Of a DNA stretch of 35,004 nucleotides, positions 9,102-17,754 are shown in pieces. The position numbers and the translations under genes were made by a program. Every line of letters begins with the position of its first letter. The first letter of the stretch is position 1. Origin of the DNA: Candidatus Sabulitectum sp. GTDB taxonomy: Bacteria; Fermentibacterota; Fermentibacteria; Fermentibacterales; JCC-6. The notes under the pieces are model-generated. The model ran no database searches. It had not been told where the DNA came from and was given only the letters and a program-made list of their open reading frames with translations. The stretch covers positions 1-35,004 of the forward strand of contig JAGLOJ010000067.1 in the NCBI GenBank assembly GCA_023139045.1. Direction: 5' to 3'.

Positions 9102-10019
9102 TTAGATGATGGAGGATTCCATTTCCTGAATTTCCTCACGAGCCCGAGCCCTGTATTCTTCAAGAAGTCTAAGAGCCTCATCATCGTCAGTGTATCTGAG
9201 CCTTTCGTAGGGATCCAGCTCTGTACGGTTCAGGAATGGTCCGATATTGATTTGCAGACCTACAGTGAATTTTGTGTTCTGCATCACATCCTGACCATTG
9301 GATGTGGAATCGTTGGACACAAACAGGTGTTCCAGCTCGGAGGCGGCAGCCATTACAGTAAAGTTTCTGTTCAATCTGTAGACACCACCAACATTAAGAT
9401 CACGACCATCCCATTCCACTATTATCTCACTGGCAATATTTGGATGAATAAAAATGCTTCCAAAGAGGCCCGGCACAGGGTTTTCAAACCCATCAACAGC
9501 ATCAGCTGACTGGACAAACCGGCCAGTGCCAAAGCCGATGTTCAAACAGACTGGGAATGAAACAAAGTAGCTGAAATCTTTGCTTATCACTCCATAAATG
9601 CTGAAATTCTGTGCATTGGGATAGTGGTAGAGACTGTCATCGGAGTTCAGACAGAATTCATAGTCCTTCTCTCCGATGATATTTTCAATTCCCAGAGATA
9701 TTCCCGGTCTGGTTATGGTTTCTTTAAGCAACAGACCCCTTGCAGTGCCGGAAAAGCCTGCTTCTCCGAGATATGTTCCACCGATCTGGCCTCTTTCAAA
9801 GAGACCGATTTCCAGATATCCGGCAACACCCACATTCATGCTGGATGCTCCTGTGGTATCTTCCAGGGAATAGGCTGTTCCACCTCCGCCGATAGCAATT
9901 TCGGTGTGCTTGAGCAGTGATGCCGAGGGTGTATCCAGCAGGCCATAGTGAGAAAAAGATAAACCTCCTGCAAACGCAATCAGCGGCAACACAAAAACAA
10001 CTAGTAATGGCAAACGCAT
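9102..10019 (-). CDS. Outer-membrane-type beta-barrel protein with charged C-terminal helix
   Basis: About 305 residues. The likely start is the ATG at 10019 (a TTG lies one codon upstream), behind AGAGGA. Residues 1-19 are a signal peptide (MRLPLLVVFVLPLIAFAGG). The body alternates short amphipathic beta strands rich in Gly and aromatics (EIAIGGGGTAYSLEDTTGAS; GISLGIENIIGEKDYEF), which fits a beta barrel or YjbH/PorV-like outer-membrane protein. The last 30 residues are a highly charged helix (DDEALRLLEEYRARAREEIQ) that may be periplasmic and bind a partner. It is transcribed divergently from the HhH-barrel operon. No enzymatic motif is visible. The outer-membrane assignment is an inference from composition. 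Confidence 0.6.
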   Translation of the reverse strand: MRLPLLVVFVLPLIAFAGGLSFSHYGLLDTPSASLLKHTEIAIGGGGTAYSLEDTTGASSMNVGVAGYLEIGLFERGQIGGTYLGEAGFSGTARGLLLKETITRPGISLGIENIIGEKDYEFCLNSDDSLYHYPNAQNFSIYGVISKDFSYFVSFPVCLNIGFGTGRFVQSADAVDGFENPVPGLFGSIFIHPNIASEIIVEWDGRDLNVGGVYRLNRNFTVMAAASELEHLFVSNDSTSNGQDVMQNTKFTVGLQINIGPFLNRTELDPYERLRYTDDDEALRLLEEYRARAREEIQEMESSII

Positions 10020-10061
10020 CAATCCTCTTTTCTCTCCAGGAAAAAACGAAACATCTTATCT

Positions 10062-10090
10062 ATAATGAACACAAAGACCTCTCCAGTCAA
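10062..10090 (-). promoter_or_regulatory. Sigma-70 promoter for the 9102-10019 gene
   Basis: On the minus strand TTGACT (10090-10085) is followed by a 17-nt spacer and CATTAT (10067-10062). The -35 matches 5 of 6 and the -10 4 of 6. It lies in the 142-bp gap between two divergent genes, about 45 bp above the barrel gene's start. Confidence 0.5.
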
Positions 10091-10161
10091 TTCCCCTCTT
10101 GTATTTATTCTGTCTGTGGCGGTAACTGATATTAAAGGTGGCAGAGAGGGAAGGGAGAATT

Positions 10162-11202
10162 ATGAATTGTTTCGTTATGGCAATTGCCATTGCTGCATTT
10201 GAGCCCCAGAGTGAATCCCCCTGGTTATCCGGAGGAATAGCTGCTGCTCTTTTCCCCCGAACGCATCTTGCTGTTTCGGTAAACCCCGCATCGGCCGGGC
10301 TTCTTGATGGAACTGCTGTTTCTGCATCAGCATCAAGACCCTTTGGATTCCGCGATCTTGACAGAACAGCAATTGCCGGAGGCAGTTCCACAGACAAATA
10401 TGCTTTTGCCGGTCTGATAAGCTACTCTGGAAGAAACGGCTATGGTGAAGCAACGGTAACGGGTGGTGCAGCAGCAGCTCTTCACCGCGGGATAGTTGTC
10501 GGTGTTTCCATGTCCTGTCACCGGATACAGATAGAAGGCTTTGGCAGTGGAACGGCTGCGTCCACCGATATAGGGTTGATAGCAAGGCCATTCAAGGGGC
10601 TCTTTTTCGGCGGGGCAGTGAGAGGTCTTTACAGCTCAGCCCTTACAGAAACTGGCATGGGTGCTGTTCCGCGAACAGTTTCCGGTGCAGTGGGAGTTTG
10701 CCCGGTAAGTGGGGTCACTGTTTCCGCAGGCGCAGCAGTGCATCAGTACTCCGGAGAAGAGTACTCCATCGTTACCTCCGTAGAACCTTATCACGGCGTA
10801 TCTCTCTCCTTCTTCCTTTTGACTCCACCTGTTCGCATGGGGATGGGTCTTCATGTTTCCATTTCAACAGTCTCAATGCAGTACGGTTATGCAACCCACC
10901 CTGAGCTTGCGGGCGGGCATGCAATTTCTCTTGCGTACGGCTCGGCACGTTTTCATCCCGAGCCCATACAGACAGCAGACAGGCAGAACGAAGAAGAACC
11001 GCCAGACTTTCCCATTAACATTAATACTGCCACTGAAGAGGAACTTGTAACCATTCCCGGTATCGGCCCGTCCAAGGCATCCATAATACGGAATTACATT
11101 GAATCTTTCGGCCCGTTGCAATCAATTGACCATATGATTGACATTCCGGGAATAGGCACCACTACCCTTGAGAATCTCAGGCCTTATCTTACAGTACAAT
11201 GA
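10162..11202 (+). CDS. Outer-membrane barrel protein fused to ComEA-like helix-hairpin-helix domain
   Basis: The ATG at 10162 is preferred over an upstream GTG at 10138 because GGGAG sits five bases before it and it opens onto a short hydrophobic leader. Of 346 residues, about 20-270 look like a small beta barrel of PorV/PorQ type: AVSVNPASAGLLDGTAVSAS near the start, then Gly-rich amphipathic strands. After a Glu/Pro linker, residues about 283-346 are a ComEA-type (HhH)2 domain: NINTATEEELVTIPGIG, then IDIPGIGTTTLENL. Family knowledge: ComEA binds incoming double-stranded DNA in the periplasm during transformation. Here the DNA-binding domain appears tethered to an outer-membrane protein. 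It is the first gene of a tight operon whose third gene is ComEB-like. The HhH call is strong; the barrel call is inference. Confidence 0.75.
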   Translation: MNCFVMAIAIAAFEPQSESPWLSGGIAAALFPRTHLAVSVNPASAGLLDGTAVSASASRPFGFRDLDRTAIAGGSSTDKYAFAGLISYSGRNGYGEATVTGGAAAALHRGIVVGVSMSCHRIQIEGFGSGTAASTDIGLIARPFKGLFFGGAVRGLYSSALTETGMGAVPRTVSGAVGVCPVSGVTVSAGAAVHQYSGEEYSIVTSVEPYHGVSLSFFLLTPPVRMGMGLHVSISTVSMQYGYATHPELAGGHAISLAYGSARFHPEPIQTADRQNEEEPPDFPININTATEEELVTIPGIGPSKASIIRNYIESFGPLQSIDHMIDIPGIGTTTLENLRPYLTVQ

Positions 11203-12665
11203 TAGCATTATTTACAATATTCGGCCTCGTTACAGCCGCTTCCGGTGATTTCAGGGTCAGGGTGGAGCAGAGCTGGCCCGATCCTGTCGGAATAACGGAG
11301 AATCTGTGGCAGGGCAATGCTGTGGCGTTCTACGAGAGACTGCGTTTTGACTTCGGGCTATGGTCTGCCTCTCTTCTCACAGAGAAAGACCCGGGAGAAG
11401 AATGGGGAGACCTGATAACCGGAGGTGTCAGCTACACCGACCCGGAGGTTATCAGGGTGGCTGCAGGCTGGTTGCGTGTTCAGTTCGCCCACGGATTAAT
11501 ACTCTGCCACCCTGGGCCATGGTCCGGTGGTGATCCGCTCAGTCTTTCAAAAACACCCGGCAGGAGGATGCGTCTGCAGCTTTCGGAAAGCCCCGGAGCC
11601 AACGATGCTGATCCTCTTACCGGCGCAACGGCAGAGTACTGTTTCAGTAATGTTACTGTCTCTACCGTTCTGGGGTGGTCGAAGATTGACACAGGTTCTT
11701 CCGGGCTTCACCGGACGGAAACTGAAATAGAAAACAAACGGGCAGTTGATGAAAAACTCGCAGTTTTCAGAGCCGGTTTTGGTCCCGTTGGAATATCTTT
11801 TGCACATGTGCGTCAGAGAGAAGATCTTACCGACGAATCTTTTTCCAGGGTCGGAGCTGATCTCCTTTTCGAAACTGAAGATGCTCTGTTAACCGGTGAG
11901 TTCGCTGCCGACTTTGATTCAACTTTCAACTTTCTTGTTTCAGCCAGCAGGGGGCTGGCCGATATCCGTCATGCACTCACTTTAAGCAGGTACACAGGCT
12001 GCTGGCCTCGCAGTGCAGGAAATTTCGGTACAAACCACAGAATTGGTGCAGGCTACGGGCTCAGGTGGCGCCCGTTTGAGGGTATTACACTTGATGCGGG
12101 GGCACTTGTTCTTGACAGGGAGGAAGAGGATTCTTTTAAAGCCGGTTTTCAGCTTTCAGAAAGAGTGAGAAACAGAACGACACTGACCCAGCGTCTGAAG
12201 CTTACGGCTACAGAGGAAGAAAGAACCTGCAGAGCTCAGGTTACGGCATCATGGAGCCCGTATTCAGATTTCACATTAAGCCTGAAAGTGCCTGTCACCT
12301 GGTATCGAAGTCACAGCGACCCGAGTGAAAACGGTGCCGGTGTTGAGGTCCGGCTGAAGCACAGCCCGGTAACAAATCTGGATATCACTGTTTCCGCTGC
12401 AGCAGGCAGAACCAGCGGCTGGAACAGCAGAATTTATGCCTATTCCCTTTCATTTCCCGGAGAATTCGGCTCAAGAGCTCTGTATAATACATCGGTACTC
12501 CTTCAAGGGGCTGTTTCTGTACATATTTCAGAAAGTGCAACTTTCCGGATTAAAGGCGCATGGTACAGCATGGAGGGTGCTGATTTCCTGGGGAGCGGAA
12601 GCAGTGAAACGGAAGGCTCGTCAAGAACATCGGCAGGAATGCAGCTTGATTGGAATTTTGAATAA
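11199..12665 (+). CDS. Predicted outer-membrane beta-barrel protein, partner of the HhH-barrel protein
   Basis: A 488-residue protein whose ATG overlaps the previous stop (ATGA), implying coupled translation. It has a short signal-like leader (MIALFTIFGLVTAASG) and then continuous amphipathic beta strands: RVAAGWLRVQFAHGLILCHP, RIGAGYGLRWRPFEGITL, LDAGALVLDREEEDSFKAGF. It ends in an aromatic last strand (SAGMQLDWNFE), as barrels usually do. No enzymatic motif is seen. Known context: in Bacteroidetes/Chlorobi-type genomes, ComEA-like HhH domains occur in long proteins followed by a barrel of this kind; here the two halves are separate genes in series. I infer that the pair forms one outer-membrane complex, possibly for DNA capture; an alternative is a general transport porin. 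Confidence 0.6.
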   Translation: MIALFTIFGLVTAASGDFRVRVEQSWPDPVGITENLWQGNAVAFYERLRFDFGLWSASLLTEKDPGEEWGDLITGGVSYTDPEVIRVAAGWLRVQFAHGLILCHPGPWSGGDPLSLSKTPGRRMRLQLSESPGANDADPLTGATAEYCFSNVTVSTVLGWSKIDTGSSGLHRTETEIENKRAVDEKLAVFRAGFGPVGISFAHVRQREDLTDESFSRVGADLLFETEDALLTGEFAADFDSTFNFLVSASRGLADIRHALTLSRYTGCWPRSAGNFGTNHRIGAGYGLRWRPFEGITLDAGALVLDREEEDSFKAGFQLSERVRNRTTLTQRLKLTATEEERTCRAQVTASWSPYSDFTLSLKVPVTWYRSHSDPSENGAGVEVRLKHSPVTNLDITVSAAAGRTSGWNSRIYAYSLSFPGEFGSRALYNTSVLLQGAVSVHISESATFRIKGAWYSMEGADFLGSGSSETEGSSRTSAGMQLDWNFE

Positions 12666-12683
12666 CAAAAAAAAGGAGAGCAG

Positions 12684-13175
12684 ATGAGACCATCATGGGA
12701 TCAGTACTTCCTGAAACTGGCAATGCTTGCCAGCGAAAGAGCAACTTGTCCGAGAATGCACTGCGGATGCGTGCTGGTTAAACACAAGCATGTGCTTGCA
12801 ACAGGCTACAACGGGTCTCTTCCCGGTCTCCCGCATTGTGAAGATATTGGATGTCTTATTGTAGACAACCATTGCATCCGCACCAACCATGCAGAGATGA
12901 ATGCCCTTATGCAGGCTGCCAAGAATGGAGTTTCCATTAATGGAGGCACTGCCTATGTAACCAACATGCCCTGCACCACCTGTGCCAAGGCATTAATTGC
13001 TGCCGGAATAAAAAGAGTCGTTGTTTTCAGCGATTATCATTCTACCCATGCAGAGATGTTTTTCAAAGATGCAGATGTACGCCTCGACAGGCAGACCATG
13101 CCCGCCAAGGGAATTTCCTATGATCTGGATGGCTATTCAAGTGCAAAGAAGTTCGCAGACGACACAGGAAGTTAG
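12684..13175 (+). CDS. comEB: dCMP deaminase (ComEB-like)
   Basis: A 163-residue zinc-dependent cytidine/deoxycytidylate deaminase. It has the zinc site and catalytic glutamate HAEMNAL (His69, Glu71) and PCTTC (Cys97, Cys100), and an N-terminal substrate region TGYNGSLPGLPHC typical of dCMP deaminases. Reaction: dCMP + water to dUMP + ammonia, feeding thymidylate synthesis in the cytoplasm. ATG start with AAAGGAGAG upstream; 18 bp after the barrel gene and 6 bp before the radical SAM gene. In Bacillus the comE operon also places a dCMP deaminase (ComEB) next to the DNA receptor ComEA, so the placement is suggestive of a competence-type cluster. Length and motifs are normal for the family. Confidence 0.9.
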   Translation: MRPSWDQYFLKLAMLASERATCPRMHCGCVLVKHKHVLATGYNGSLPGLPHCEDIGCLIVDNHCIRTNHAEMNALMQAAKNGVSINGGTAYVTNMPCTTCAKALIAAGIKRVVVFSDYHSTHAEMFFKDADVRLDRQTMPAKGISYDLDGYSSAKKFADDTGS

Positions 13176-13181
13176 CAGCAA

Positions 13182-14129
13182 ATGATTTCTGCGGTGACGA
13201 AACATGTATTTGGTCCTGTTCCGTCCAGAAGACTGGGAGTTTCTCTCGGAGTGGATCTGATACCCCGCAAAGTTTGTTCTTTTGACTGTATTTACTGCGA
13301 ATGCGGGGCCACAACAAAACTCACCGCAGAAAGAAAAGAGTATGTTCCGCAGAAGCAGATAGAGACGGAACTCATTTCATATTTTAAGAACAATCCCGAT
13401 CCTGAGTACATTACCCTTTCCGGTTCGGGAGAGCCCACGTTGAACCTCCGTTTTGGAGAGGTGATACGGTTTGTCAAACGCAACTGGCCCCATATCCCCG
13501 TGGCAGTTATAACCAATGGAAGTTTGCTCAGCAGCCCTGTGGTCAGGAAAGAGCTTATGGAAGCTGATTTGACATTACCTTCTCTTGATGCTGCATCACA
13601 GGAGGCTTTTTTCAGAATAAACAGGCCCGCGAAGGGTATCAATATTGAGGATTATATACAGGGCTTGATTGATTTCCGGAAAGAGTACCGAAAAAGAATC
13701 TGGTTGGAGGTATTGATTCTTCCGGGCTTCAACGATTCAAAAAAGGAACTGGATCTGATGAAGGATGCTTTCCTGAGAATTGAACCCGACCGGATACAGA
13801 TAAACAGTCTCGACAGGCCGGGAAGTGTTGAGGGATTGCGCGGGGCATCTCACCGTGAGTTGCTGCAGATAAAAGAGTACTGGAACCTGAGAAACACAGA
13901 AATCATCCCGCCTGCACTGCAGCGGAAACAAGTATCTTCCTACAAGTCCAATATTGAAGAAACCATTCTGGGCACAATCCGAAGACGGCCTTGTACTGTT
14001 CAGGATCTCAGTGCCGTGCTGGGTATACATGTCAATGAAGTTAACAAGTACCTTGCTGTATTGGAAGGGCGGGGAATTGTCAGGAGCACACGGGGAAACC
14101 GAGGCTTGTTTTATTCGGTGCCAGAATAG
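13182..14129 (+). CDS. Radical SAM protein, wyosine-synthase-like (COG0731), with C-terminal winged helix
   Basis: A 315-residue radical SAM enzyme. The N-terminus FGPVPSRRLGVSLGVDLIP and the cluster motif CSFDCIYC (Cys32, Cys36, Cys39; a CX3CX2C [4Fe-4S] site) are diagnostic of the COG0731 family; SGSGEPTLN is the second SAM-binding motif. Residues about 245-315 look like a winged-helix domain (TVQDLSAVLGIHVNEVNKYL). Family knowledge: members include archaeal wyosine synthase, but bacterial homologues are of unknown function. It begins 6 bp after the dCMP deaminase with AGGAAG upstream. A GTG four codons in is an alternative start, because homologues often begin just before the FGPVPSRR motif. 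Probably cytoplasmic. Confidence 0.8.
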   Translation: MISAVTKHVFGPVPSRRLGVSLGVDLIPRKVCSFDCIYCECGATTKLTAERKEYVPQKQIETELISYFKNNPDPEYITLSGSGEPTLNLRFGEVIRFVKRNWPHIPVAVITNGSLLSSPVVRKELMEADLTLPSLDAASQEAFFRINRPAKGINIEDYIQGLIDFRKEYRKRIWLEVLILPGFNDSKKELDLMKDAFLRIEPDRIQINSLDRPGSVEGLRGASHRELLQIKEYWNLRNTEIIPPALQRKQVSSYKSNIEETILGTIRRRPCTVQDLSAVLGIHVNEVNKYLAVLEGRGIVRSTRGNRGLFYSVPE

Positions 14130-14138
14130 TTTTTAAGA

Positions 14139-14732
14139 TTAACGCACGAAAGCTTTTATGAATGCCCAGGTATTCTGACCGAACCCGTTGGAGAAGACGC
14201 TGTTCTGTCCTCCGGGTGTACCCAGATCACCGGCACCGAATTCAGTTGTACTGTGATTCCAGCTTTCGCGGTCTGATGCAGCCCAGCCTGGATTGAGTCT
14301 TTCAAGGGATGCTCCGGGCTCAATGTCCCAGCTGCTGTTCCAACTGAAGAATTCCTGGGAGTCTGAGCCTGCGCTGCTCAGAAGCAGGCTGCCATTGGCA
14401 GACAGAGAGAAAGATCCCCAGACTGCATTGGGAGTGTAATCTCCATTTTCGCTGGAAATAGCACTGGATCCAACTACAAAATAACCATCCGGCGGAATCA
14501 CATGGGATGAGAATTGTATCTCATCGCCACTCTGATTTTCAATAGTCCACTCTGAAAGATTCACCCAGTCTCCGCTGTTGTTGTAAAGCTCGATCCACTG
14601 ACCCATATCTGTAGAGGAAGATGCAAGAGGATCAATCATTATTTCATTCATGATCAGACCCCCGCCATCGGTGGTTGCGTCTAAAGGAGCAGAACCACCC
14701 GACAGAATAAACACTACAAAAATCGTTAACAT
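14139..14732 (-). CDS. Secreted lamin-tail-domain protein
   Basis: The ATG at 14732 is chosen over an upstream alternative because AAGGAGAAG lies just before it and it starts a signal peptide (MLTIFVVFILSGGSAPL). The 197-residue mature region is a lamin-tail (LTD) domain: IMNEIMIDPL, QWIELYNNSGDWVNLSEWTI and IPPDGYFVVGSS are the family's conserved strands. Family knowledge: LTD domains in bacteria occur on secreted or surface proteins, often with nucleases or S8 proteases. Here the domain stands alone, about 200 residues in total. The tail contains SVFSNGFGQNTWAFIKAFVR, with no clear sorting signal. It converges on the radical SAM gene with only 9 bp between stops. Role unknown, probably surface binding. 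Confidence 0.8.
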   Translation of the reverse strand: MLTIFVVFILSGGSAPLDATTDGGGLIMNEIMIDPLASSSTDMGQWIELYNNSGDWVNLSEWTIENQSGDEIQFSSHVIPPDGYFVVGSSAISSENGDYTPNAVWGSFSLSANGSLLLSSAGSDSQEFFSWNSSWDIEPGASLERLNPGWAASDRESWNHSTTEFGAGDLGTPGGQNSVFSNGFGQNTWAFIKAFVR

Positions 14733-14799
14733 GCACTTCTCCTTCCATCTTAGCCGAGTGTTAGGATAGAACAGAAGCAACCTCAGGTCAAGTGGGCTG

Positions 14800-14833
14800 A
14801 AAAAAAGCGGCAACCGGCAAGTTCGGCTGCCGC
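14800..14833 (-). terminator. Rho-independent terminator after trpB
   Basis: In RNA orientation GCGGCAGCCG, a 7-nt loop and CGGTTGCCGC form a 10-bp stem with one G-U pair (14833-14807), directly followed by seven T. It sits 13 bp after the tryptophan synthase stop and upstream of the lamin-tail gene, so the two genes are separate transcripts. Confidence 0.9.
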
Positions 14834-14846
14834 CTCCCGGGTTCTT

Positions 14847-16121
14847 TCAGCCGTTCTCGTACGCTGCCAGATCAAGGTAACCATGACCACTGAGATTGAA
14901 GAGAATTATCTTTTTTTCTCCGGATTCTCTAGCCTCAACAGCAGAGTCGATCGCGGCAGCGACAGCATGGGTTGATTCCGGCGCTGGAAGGATTCCTTCA
15001 ACTCGTGTGAATTCTTTACCGGCATTCAGTGTTTTTTTCTGGGCATACGCAATCGGATTTACAATACCAAGCTTCACAAGATGGCTGACCAGAGGCGCCA
15101 TACCGTGATACCTCAGACCACCGGCGTGTATGGGTGGAGGAATGAAACCCGCACCCAGGGTATACATCATGTACTTTGGAGTAAGCCCCGAGGCATCGCC
15201 GAAATCGTATCTAAGCTTACCCTCCGTAAGAGTGGGGCACGCAGTTGGCTCTACTGCCGTGAACCTGATGTGCTTACCCCCCGTTAACATTTTTTCCATG
15301 AAGGGAAAGGCAATCCCCGCAAAATTGGATCCCCCTCCCGTGCAGCCAATGATCTCGGTGGGATACTCTCCCATCTCCTCCATCTGCAATATTGATTCCT
15401 GCCCAATGATGGACTGATGGAGACAAACCGCGTCGGAAACACTTCCCAGACTGTAACATGAGTTCTGTTCAGAAAGAACAGCTTCTACCGCTTCACTTAT
15501 GGCAATGCCGAGACTTCCCGGATGCTGAGAATCTTTTTCCAGGAAACTTCTCCCGGATTTTGTCCGATCACTGGGACTGGCGTATACTCTTCCACCATGC
15601 ATGTTGATAAAGGTTTTACGCAGAGGTTTCTGCAGAAAACTGGCCCTGACCATGAACACATCCAGATCCAGGCCGAATCTGCTGCACGCCTGGGAAAGAG
15701 CGCTTCCCCACTGTCCTGCACCAGTTTCAGTTGTTATCCTGGTGATTCCATCTTTTGCCGCAAAGTAAGCCTGCGGCAGAGCGGTGTTGCTCTTGTGGCT
15801 TCCTGCGGGGTTCATGCCCTCATATTTGTAGTAAATGTGTGCAGGCGTTTCCAGCACACGCTCCAGTTCAACAGCTCGTATCAGGGGAGAAGGGCGATAA
15901 ACTCTGTATGCATCCAGTACCTCCACGGGTATGGGAACTCTTGGTTCCAGGGTGATTTCGTGCTGGATCATCCCTGAAGGAAAGAGGGCTGCAAGAACAT
16001 CCGGTCCAACCGGATATCCGTCAGAGTCCACAGGAGGTGGAGGAAGAGAGGGCAGGAAAGGCTTGATGTTTGTGTACTCTGTGGGCAGAAAATCGCTGCT
16101 CCTTGAAGAAAATCTACGCAT
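14847..16121 (-). CDS. trpB: Tryptophan synthase beta-like protein, TrpB2 type
   Basis: A 424-residue PLP enzyme. The start is the ATG at 16121, which has AAGGAG six bases upstream; an ATG nine codons earlier (16148) lacks one. The N-terminal extension (FLPTEYTNIKPFLPSLPPPP) and YRPSPLIRAVELERVLETPA are typical of TrpB2 rather than TrpB1. The PLP lysine lies in AGSHKSNTA (Lys110), and GCTGGGSNF is the phosphate-binding Gly loop. Reaction: indole + L-serine to L-tryptophan. No trpA or other trp gene is nearby, so it probably salvages indole or acts with partners elsewhere. A strong terminator follows and a structured leader precedes it. Confidence 0.9.
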   Translation of the reverse strand: MRRFSSRSSDFLPTEYTNIKPFLPSLPPPPVDSDGYPVGPDVLAALFPSGMIQHEITLEPRVPIPVEVLDAYRVYRPSPLIRAVELERVLETPAHIYYKYEGMNPAGSHKSNTALPQAYFAAKDGITRITTETGAGQWGSALSQACSRFGLDLDVFMVRASFLQKPLRKTFINMHGGRVYASPSDRTKSGRSFLEKDSQHPGSLGIAISEAVEAVLSEQNSCYSLGSVSDAVCLHQSIIGQESILQMEEMGEYPTEIIGCTGGGSNFAGIAFPFMEKMLTGGKHIRFTAVEPTACPTLTEGKLRYDFGDASGLTPKYMMYTLGAGFIPPPIHAGGLRYHGMAPLVSHLVKLGIVNPIAYAQKKTLNAGKEFTRVEGILPAPESTHAVAAAIDSAVEARESGEKKIILFNLSGHGYLDLAAYENG

Positions 16122-16133
16122 GGTATACTCCTT

Positions 16134-16167
16134 ACCCGGATGCATCACAAACCGGGTTTGCGATGCA
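16134..16167 (-). promoter_or_regulatory. trpB leader with two mutually exclusive hairpins next to the ribosome site
   Basis: In mRNA sense the first hairpin is an 11-bp stem (arms 16167-16157 and 16151-16141, one G-U pair) with loop CCCGG (16156-16152). That loop plus one stem base can instead pair with CCGGGT (16139-16134), giving a 6-bp GC-rich hairpin ending two bases before AAGGAG. The two cannot form together without strain. A translation switch for TrpB2 is inferred. Confidence 0.5.
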
Positions 16168-16349
16168 TCAAGGCTAATGCATTGTTGTAAAACAAGTTAA
16201 GAAATCAGAAATAAAAAAACTGCTGAGTATTAATTATGGACGGAGGAACCCGCCCACCAGCGCCATGCGAATGTGCTGATAAGAACTGATCCAGCGCGAA
16301 GAAAAATTGCACTTTTCATACGGGTAAAATGCAGAAGAATGAGAAAATG

Positions 16350-17711
16350 TCAACTACTCCGGGAAAACCCTCGGATAGCAGGTAATTCCGTCATTCTCCA
16401 GCCCCAGTTGCCTGATGCTTCAGACGGTGTATTCATTCTGGCGGAAGAATCCAGTTCAAGGATGTCCTGCATGGGCAGCACTGCAAGACCCGCAGGGGAG
16501 GATAGAGCCATTTCAACCAGAGAGCGCACCGAATTGAAACCCAGTTCTCTGCCAACTGATCTGATCCAGCCGGCGGTGGTGTCATTGTCATGGGTACCGG
16601 TGTAAACCACACTGGATGGATCAACTTCACTCAGAGAAAATCCCTGATCCTGCAGGGTAAATTGAAGAACAACCATTCCGGGGAAACCGCACTGTTTCCG
16701 GAGTTCTTGCACCGAGGGGGTGATAAGACCCAGATCCTCAGCCACTACGGGAAGTTTTCCCAGTGCTTTCTCCATCTGCCTGAATAACTCAATTCCAGGT
16801 CCTTTAACCCATTTTCCATTCACTGCAGTTGCCTCACCGGCAGGTATCTCCCAGTATTCTGCAAAACCTCTGAAGTGATCAATTCGCACTGCATCAAACA
16901 GGTCAAGAGCAACTGCCATGCGCTTGATCCACCAACTGTAACCCGATCTGGCACAGGCATCCCAGTTGTATACCGGATTGCCCCAGAGCTGGCCTGTTTC
17001 GCTGAAGTAATCGGGAGGTACGCCGGCAACAACGGAGGGCATCCCATTCATATCCAGTTTGAAAATTTCTCTGTTGAAAAAAACATCGGAGGAGTCGTGA
17101 GCTGTGTATATCGGAACATCGCCAAGGATGCGAATGCCCAGAGAATTGCAGTGTTCTTTTAATTGCATCCACTGCATGTGAAAGAAGAACTGTATCATAC
17201 CATGAACAAGCTCGCTGCTCGATTGTTCCGGTGCAGTTTTTTTCCAGAGGGTCCAGGGCATCCCCCCGTTCAGTGCTTTTCCTGTGGCGAACCTGCTCCA
17301 TTCCATAACCCATGGGATCCTGGAAAACTCTTCAAATCCGGCAAGGTTCCTGTCCAGAGCACGCCTTGCAGCCAGCTCCAGCAGGGCAGTTCTTCCTGAA
17401 AGTCTCTTCCAGGATACCTGAGAGAAAGATTCAACTTCAGCAGCAGCAAGCTCAGAAGATGATAAAAGCTCCAGCTTAAACAGCTCCTCGGGAGAGATAA
17501 GCAGAGGATTCCCAGCAAAGGATGAAAGAGCCTGATAGGGGGAATTCGCATAGACTGGTGGAGAGACGGGCAGCACCTGCCACACCGTAATACCTGAGCC
17601 CGCCATCCACCGGGAGAAACCCATTGCTTCGGAGCCCAGTGTCCCGATTCCCCATTTGCCGGGCAGAGATGTAGGGTGGAGCAATACTCCTGTATCACCT
17701 TCAAACAGCAT
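16350..17711 (-). CDS. malQ: 4-alpha-glucanotransferase (amylomaltase), GH77
   Basis: A 453-residue GH77 enzyme, a little shorter than most amylomaltases (about 500). ATG with GGAGAGAA immediately upstream. The catalytic set is complete: nucleophile Asp278 in VRIDHFRG, acid/base Glu325 in VVAEDLG, and the third carboxylate Asp375 in GTHDND. HPTSLPGKWGIGTLG near the N-terminus and HDSSDVFFNREIF are also diagnostic. Reaction: disproportionation of alpha-1,4-glucans, transferring maltosyl or longer units, for glycogen or maltodextrin metabolism in the cytoplasm. It stands alone on the minus strand with its own consensus promoter 143 bp upstream and a strong leader hairpin. The C-terminus carries the usual NWGWRM. 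Confidence 0.95.
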   Translation of the reverse strand: MLFEGDTGVLLHPTSLPGKWGIGTLGSEAMGFSRWMAGSGITVWQVLPVSPPVYANSPYQALSSFAGNPLLISPEELFKLELLSSSELAAAEVESFSQVSWKRLSGRTALLELAARRALDRNLAGFEEFSRIPWVMEWSRFATGKALNGGMPWTLWKKTAPEQSSSELVHGMIQFFFHMQWMQLKEHCNSLGIRILGDVPIYTAHDSSDVFFNREIFKLDMNGMPSVVAGVPPDYFSETGQLWGNPVYNWDACARSGYSWWIKRMAVALDLFDAVRIDHFRGFAEYWEIPAGEATAVNGKWVKGPGIELFRQMEKALGKLPVVAEDLGLITPSVQELRKQCGFPGMVVLQFTLQDQGFSLSEVDPSSVVYTGTHDNDTTAGWIRSVGRELGFNSVRSLVEMALSSPAGLAVLPMQDILELDSSARMNTPSEASGNWGWRMTELPAIRGFSRSS

Positions 17712-17754
17712 TTCTCTCCATTCTGTTCAGGAGAGAAAAATAACTATAACGCAC

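Noticed and set aside
16134..16167. An H-type pseudoknot in the trpB leader
   Set aside because: Loop CCCGG pairs with CCGGG just beyond the stem, but only one base would have to span an 11-bp stem, which is sterically unlikely. I report exclusive hairpins instead.
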